DNA from: an uncultured Thiomonas sp. | GTDB taxonomy: Bacteria; Pseudomonadota; Gammaproteobacteria; Burkholderiales; Burkholderiaceae_C | DNA length: 8,257 nt | Assembly (NCBI GenBank): GCA_937927695.1 | Contig: CALBRU010000277.1 | Location: 1-8,257 of the forward strand | Direction: 5' to 3' | Shown here: piece after piece, positions 4,028 to 8,257 of the stretch | Numbering within the stretch: position 1 is the stretch's first letter | How the letters are laid out: each line of letters starts with the position of its first letter | Made by a program: the position numbers and the translations under genes | The notes under the pieces: model-generated | Seen by the model: the letters and a program-made list of their open reading frames with translations, nothing else | Told to the model about the DNA's origin: nothing | Databases searched by the model: none

Positions 4028-6055
4028 ATGCTCTTCAGCTTGATTCAGATCCTTCGCTCCGACTGCTCCGCCTCGATGACTGGCCTCGAACTCACCCTGC
4101 TCTACCTCGTTGCCGCGGTGATTGGCGTGGCCCTGTTTCGCGCCATGTCCATGCCGCCCATGCTCGGCTATCTGGCCGTGGGCGTGGTCATCGGGCCCAA
4201 CACTCTGGCGCTGGCCGGAGACACGACCGGGCTGCAGCATCTGGCTGAATTCGGCGTGGTGTTCCTGATGTTTTCCATCGGGCTGGAGTTCAGCCTGGGT
4301 CAGCTCAAGGCCATGCGTTCGCTGGTGTTTGGCCTCGGCGCCGCGCAGGTGGCGTCGGCCATGGCGCTTGCCCTGGTCAGCAGCCTGGCGTTTGCGTTCG
4401 TTGTGCCGCGGCTCTGGGTGCAGCCCATCAGTGTGGGGATCGCCATCGGCGGCGCGTTCGCCATGTCTTCCACCGCCATTGTGGTCAAGCTGCTGGCGGA
4501 AAAAATCGAACTCGATTCGGAGCATGGACGTCACATCATCGGGGTGCTGCTGTTTCAGGATCTGGCGGTGGTGCCCCTGCTCATCCTGATACCGGCGCTG
4601 GCCTCGCACAGTGCCGATCTGCCGCGCCTGCTGCTGTTTGCTGCCATTAAGGCGGTGCTGGTTCTGGCGGTCATCCTGTTGGCGGGCGGGCGTTTGCTGC
4701 AACCCTGGTTGCGCATCGTGGTCAAGCGCAAGTCGGACGAACTGTTCATGCTCAATCTGCTGCTGCTCACACTCGGTCTGGCCTGGATCACCGAGCTGGC
4801 CGGGCTCTCGCTGGCGCTGGGCGCGTTTCTGGCCGGGATGCTGATCGCCGAGACGCCGTACAAGGCGCAGGTGGAGGCGGATATTCGCCCGTTCCGCGAC
4901 GTGCTGCTCGGGCTGTTTTTCATCACCATCGGCATGTTGCTCGACTGGCGGCTGGTGCTGGCGCAGTGGTGGCTGGTGCTGCTGCTGGCCTTGCTGCCGC
5001 CCTTGTTCAAGGCGGCGCTGGTGTTCGGCATCGAGCGTCTGCGCAAGACACCGCCGGGTCTGAGTCTGCGGGTGGCGCTGTGGTTGGCACCCGCAGGGGA
5101 GTTCGGCATCGTGCTGCTCAATCTCTCGGCGGGCAACAAGCTCATTGCGCCCGAGGTGCTCAACCCGGTGCTGGCGGCCATGGTGATTTCCATGCTCTAC
5201 ACCCCGCTGCTGGGGCAGTACATCGACCGCATTGTGCTCAAGGTGTCATCGGCCGACTGGATGCTTGCCTCGCTGCAGCTCACCAATATCGCGCGCAGTT
5301 CCATCAAGGCGCAGAACCACGTCATCATTTGCGGCTTCGGCCGCTGCGGGCAGAATCTGGCGCGCCTGCTCGATACCGAGCACATCGCGCACCTTGCCCT
5401 AGACCTCGATCCCGACCGCGTGGCGCAGACCAAGGCCGCCGGGCAGAACGTGGTGTACGGCGACTCCACCCGGCTGGCCACGCTGCAGGCGGCCGGCTTG
5501 CAGCGGGCGAGTGCGCTGGTCATCACCTATGTCGAGACGCATTCGGCGCTGCGCATCCTGCATCTCATGCGCGAACATGCGCCGCATGTGCCGGTGGTGG
5601 TGCGCACCATGGACGATGGCCCGCTGGAAGAGCTGCGCCAGGCTGGCGCTGCCGAGGTGGTGCCCGAAATTCTCGAAGGCTCGCTGATGCTGGCCTCTCA
5701 CACTCTGGCACTGGTGGGCGTGCCGCTGCCGCGCGTGCTCAAACGGGTGCGGCATGCGCGCGCGCAGCGCTATGGACTGCTGCGCGACTGGTTTCATGGC
5801 AGCGACGATGCCTCGCTGGACGACGCCGATCAGCCCCGTCTGCAATCGATCACCCTCACCGCCGAAGCCGCCGCCGTGGGGCAGATGCTGCGTGCGGTCA
5901 GCCGCGAGGGCGCGCGCGTCACGCAGGTGCGGCGCAATAACGGTCAGGTGCTCAAACCGACTCCGACCTTGCTGCTGCAAGAGGGCGATACCGTGGTGCT
6001 TTCCGGCCTGCCCGATGCGCTGGCCGTGGCGGAGGAGGCGCTGCTGCGCGGTTGA
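4028..6055 (+). CDS. Kef-type CPA2 monovalent cation:proton antiporter with C-terminal RCK (TrkA) module
   Basis: An inner-membrane antiporter, probably exporting K+ in exchange for H+, of up to 675 residues. Residues about 20-400 form the Na+/H+-exchanger domain, with many hydrophobic helices and family signatures: GYLAVGVVIGP, FSIGLEFS, the LFQDLAVVPLL helix with Gln177-Asp178, and the regulatory-loop sequence LLGLFFITIGM. A cytoplasmic TrkA-N/RCK domain starts near 430, with the nucleotide-binding turn GFGRCG (436-441), an acidic stretch LDLDPD and YGDSTR. A TrkA-C domain fills about 590-672. Length and order match KefB/KefC/YbaL-type transporters. The RCK domain suggests control by NAD(H) or related ligands; glutathione control as in E. 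coli KefC cannot be claimed. The start is open: ATG 4028 is used here, but the family homology begins after ATG 4076 (MTGLELT), which would give 659 residues. ruvB follows 40 bases downstream, perhaps on the same transcript. Confidence 0.94.
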   Translation: MLFSLIQILRSDCSASMTGLELTLLYLVAAVIGVALFRAMSMPPMLGYLAVGVVIGPNTLALAGDTTGLQHLAEFGVVFLMFSIGLEFSLGQLKAMRSLVFGLGAAQVASAMALALVSSLAFAFVVPRLWVQPISVGIAIGGAFAMSSTAIVVKLLAEKIELDSEHGRHIIGVLLFQDLAVVPLLILIPALASHSADLPRLLLFAAIKAVLVLAVILLAGGRLLQPWLRIVVKRKSDELFMLNLLLLTLGLAWITELAGLSLALGAFLAGMLIAETPYKAQVEADIRPFRDVLLGLFFITIGMLLDWRLVLAQWWLVLLLALLPPLFKAALVFGIERLRKTPPGLSLRVALWLAPAGEFGIVLLNLSAGNKLIAPEVLNPVLAAMVISMLYTPLLGQYIDRIVLKVSSADWMLASLQLTNIARSSIKAQNHVIICGFGRCGQNLARLLDTEHIAHLALDLDPDRVAQTKAAGQNVVYGDSTRLATLQAAGLQRASALVITYVETHSALRILHLMREHAPHVPVVVRTMDDGPLEELRQAGAAEVVPEILEGSLMLASHTLALVGVPLPRVLKRVRHARAQRYGLLRDWFHGSDDASLDDADQPRLQSITLTAEAAAVGQMLRAVSREGARVTQVRRNNGQVLKPTPTLLLQEGDTVVLSGLPDALAVAEEALLRG

Positions 6056-6095
6056 TCTATGCTGTGCGGATTTCCAGTTCTTCGCGCCGCCTGCC

Positions 6096-7154
<1,059 letters not shown>

Positions 7155-7166
7155 GGTCCGGCGAGC

Positions 7167-8257
7167 TCAATACGCCAGATAGCCGTCGGGCGCGCTGGCG
7201 TTGGTGCCTTCCAGTCCCGTGGCGATTGAACGACCGTAGAAAAACGGCAGCCCCAGATCAACCAGACCCGAAATGGCCGCCGTTCCGCCCAGCGCGGGCA
7301 GGGCGGCGTTTTGTGTCTGGAACATCTCTTGCGCATTGCCAATCACGATGTTTTGCGTCGGCCCATAGGAGCGGTCTGCCAACTGCAGACTGGCCGCCAG
7401 ACTGAATGCCTGCGACGGGCAGTAAAAGCTTGAGGTCTGCGAGCAGGTCGGCACGCCGCTGAGCGCCAGGTAATAACCGTTGGAGCCGCTGTCGACAAAG
7501 CCCGACACAGCCCTTCCGTTCAGGGTCAGGGACAGATTGCCCGCACTGTCGAGCGGATAAAGCTGCGCGCCGCTCAGGGTGTTGTTGGCCTGCGTGTTGA
7601 TGCCGAAAATCAGCGTTCCGTTTGCGCTGGGCGCACCAAGGGGCAGCGGCACCCCAGGCAGGGCGAGGATGCTGCCGTTGTTGTCCGTGGCGAATGCCGC
7701 GATGGGGTTGATGCCTTGCAGCGAAGTGTCCACTGTCGTCCCTGTGCAGGTACTGCCGCTGCAGGCGAAATACACCCCCGGTTTGGCGCTCTGAGCGCAG
7801 GCGCTGCCGCAGTCGTACTTCGAATTGCTCACGCCCAGAATGCCGTTGGCAATGCCGTAAAAATTGCTGGCGAAATCGACCCCGCCCGTGCCGCTGCAAC
7901 TGCTGGGTGCTGCGGGCAGCGCGGCGTCATCCATGATCTGGATCGGGATCGCGGTCGTGGTGGCCTCGCCCCCGATCTGCACGACGGCCCGCCGCATGCT
8001 GCCCCAGGCATAGCCCGAGGCGAACTGCGCGCAGGCTGCCAAGGTGGAGCTGCCGTTGGTGATTTGGGGTAGCGCACTCAGCTGAGTGCTGTTGAGTGCA
8101 GCGGAAAACAGCCGTAGCCCCTGCGAGCCGGTGTCCACCAGAACGTCCGGGATGGACTGGCAAGGACTGCCGCCTGGCGCGCAGACCGTAACGGTGACGT
8201 AAGGCGTGTTCGCCGTGAGCGTGGTGGTGTTGCTGCCGAGTTGGCGAATGCTGACGG
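7167..8257 (-). CDS. DUF3443-family exported protein with pepsin-like DTGS/DSGS motifs, partial (5' end missing)
   Basis: The visible 363 residues run from the right edge to a TGA at 7167-7169. The frame is open at 8257 and the sequence before the first possible GTG (8138) is already family-like, so the true start and any signal peptide lie outside the window. Hallmarks of DUF3443 are present: TVTVCAPGGSPCQ, VDTGSQGLR, GYAWGS, ANGILGV, YDCGSAC, a DNNG block, FGINTQANN, FVDSGSNGYY and FYCP. The two motifs DTGS (8124-8135) and DSGS (7482-7493) are about 214 residues apart and recall the paired catalytic aspartates of pepsin-type peptidases. Many cysteines suggest disulfide bonds and export to the periplasm or cell surface. 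No activity has been established for the family as far as I know. It converges on ruvB with a 12-base gap. Confidence 0.92.
   Translation of the reverse strand, partial: VSIRQLGSNTTTLTANTPYVTVTVCAPGGSPCQSIPDVLVDTGSQGLRLFSAALNSTQLSALPQITNGSSTLAACAQFASGYAWGSMRRAVVQIGGEATTTAIPIQIMDDAALPAAPSSCSGTGGVDFASNFYGIANGILGVSNSKYDCGSACAQSAKPGVYFACSGSTCTGTTVDTSLQGINPIAAFATDNNGSILALPGVPLPLGAPSANGTLIFGINTQANNTLSGAQLYPLDSAGNLSLTLNGRAVSGFVDSGSNGYYLALSGVPTCSQTSSFYCPSQAFSLAASLQLADRSYGPTQNIVIGNAQEMFQTQNAALPALGGTAAISGLVDLGLPFFYGRSIATGLEGTNASAPDGYLAY

Noticed and set aside
3644..4702. 352-codon minus-strand frame opposite the peptidase and antiporter genes
   Set aside because: It is antisense to two well-supported genes and its sequence is low-complexity, rich in His, Gln and Arg, as expected from a GC-rich shadow frame.
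4966..5940. 324-codon plus-strand frame inside the antiporter gene
   Set aside because: An Ala/Gly/Arg/His-rich shadow frame fully inside a conserved gene, with no domain motifs.
5754..6095. Upstream 114-codon extension of ruvB
   Set aside because: It overlaps the antiporter C-terminus in another frame, is rich in Arg, Cys and Pro, and lacks resemblance to RuvB. The 352-residue form from GTG 6096 has the normal family length.
8136..8138. GTG 8138 as the start of the DUF3443 gene
   Set aside because: The frame continues upstream with clear family sequence (TVTVCAPGG and CQSIPDVLV), so this GTG is an internal valine next to the DTGS motif and the gene is truncated by the window edge.

Overview
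The window looks like a chromosomal segment of a GC-rich betaproteobacterium, most likely Burkholderiales. A sulfur-oxidising, Thiomonas-like lineage is a guess. The evidence is the high GC content with GC-rich third positions, a DUF3443 protein (a family I know mainly from Burkholderiales), a RuvB of betaproteobacterial type, and a cytochrome pair resembling the thiosulfate dehydrogenase/SoxA family. No tRNA, rRNA, CRISPR array, insertion sequence or phage gene was seen.

Layout. Positions 1-1349 (minus) hold the N-terminal two thirds or so of a P2-type cation-pumping ATPase, cut off by the left edge. A divergent intergenic region (1350-1519) separates it from a two-gene operon on the plus strand (1520-2373) encoding two secreted monohaem c-type cytochromes that overlap by 4 bases. 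The first resembles the His/Cys-ligated haem domain of TsdA/SoxA. The second is a small His/Met class I cytochrome. Together they look like a thiosulfate-dehydrogenase-type enzyme split into two polypeptides, and this is the most interesting reading of the window. Next, on the minus strand, come a CspA-family cold-shock gene (2639-2848), a strong rho-independent terminator (about 2578-2609) and a very basic 45-residue small protein (2400-2537).

After a relatively AT-rich intergenic stretch (2849-3134) lies a trypsin-like serine peptidase (3135-3938, plus) with an intact His/Asp/Ser triad but no signal peptide. Short tandem repeats lie on both sides of it (12 bp before, 14 bp after). Next is a Kef-type CPA2 potassium/proton antiporter with a C-terminal RCK (TrkA) module (4028-6055), followed 40 bases later by ruvB (6096-7154), the Holliday-junction branch-migration motor, without ruvA or ruvC beside it. 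Convergent to ruvB, only 12 bases away, is the 3' part of a DUF3443 gene (7167-8257, minus, 5' end outside the window). Its predicted exported protein carries two pepsin-like motifs (DTGS and DSGS).

Functionally this is a mixed neighbourhood: ion transport (P-type ATPase, Kef), periplasmic electron transfer, RNA chaperoning, DNA repair and two possible peptidases. Only the cytochrome pair, and perhaps kef-ruvB, look co-transcribed. No classical defence or mobile system is visible.
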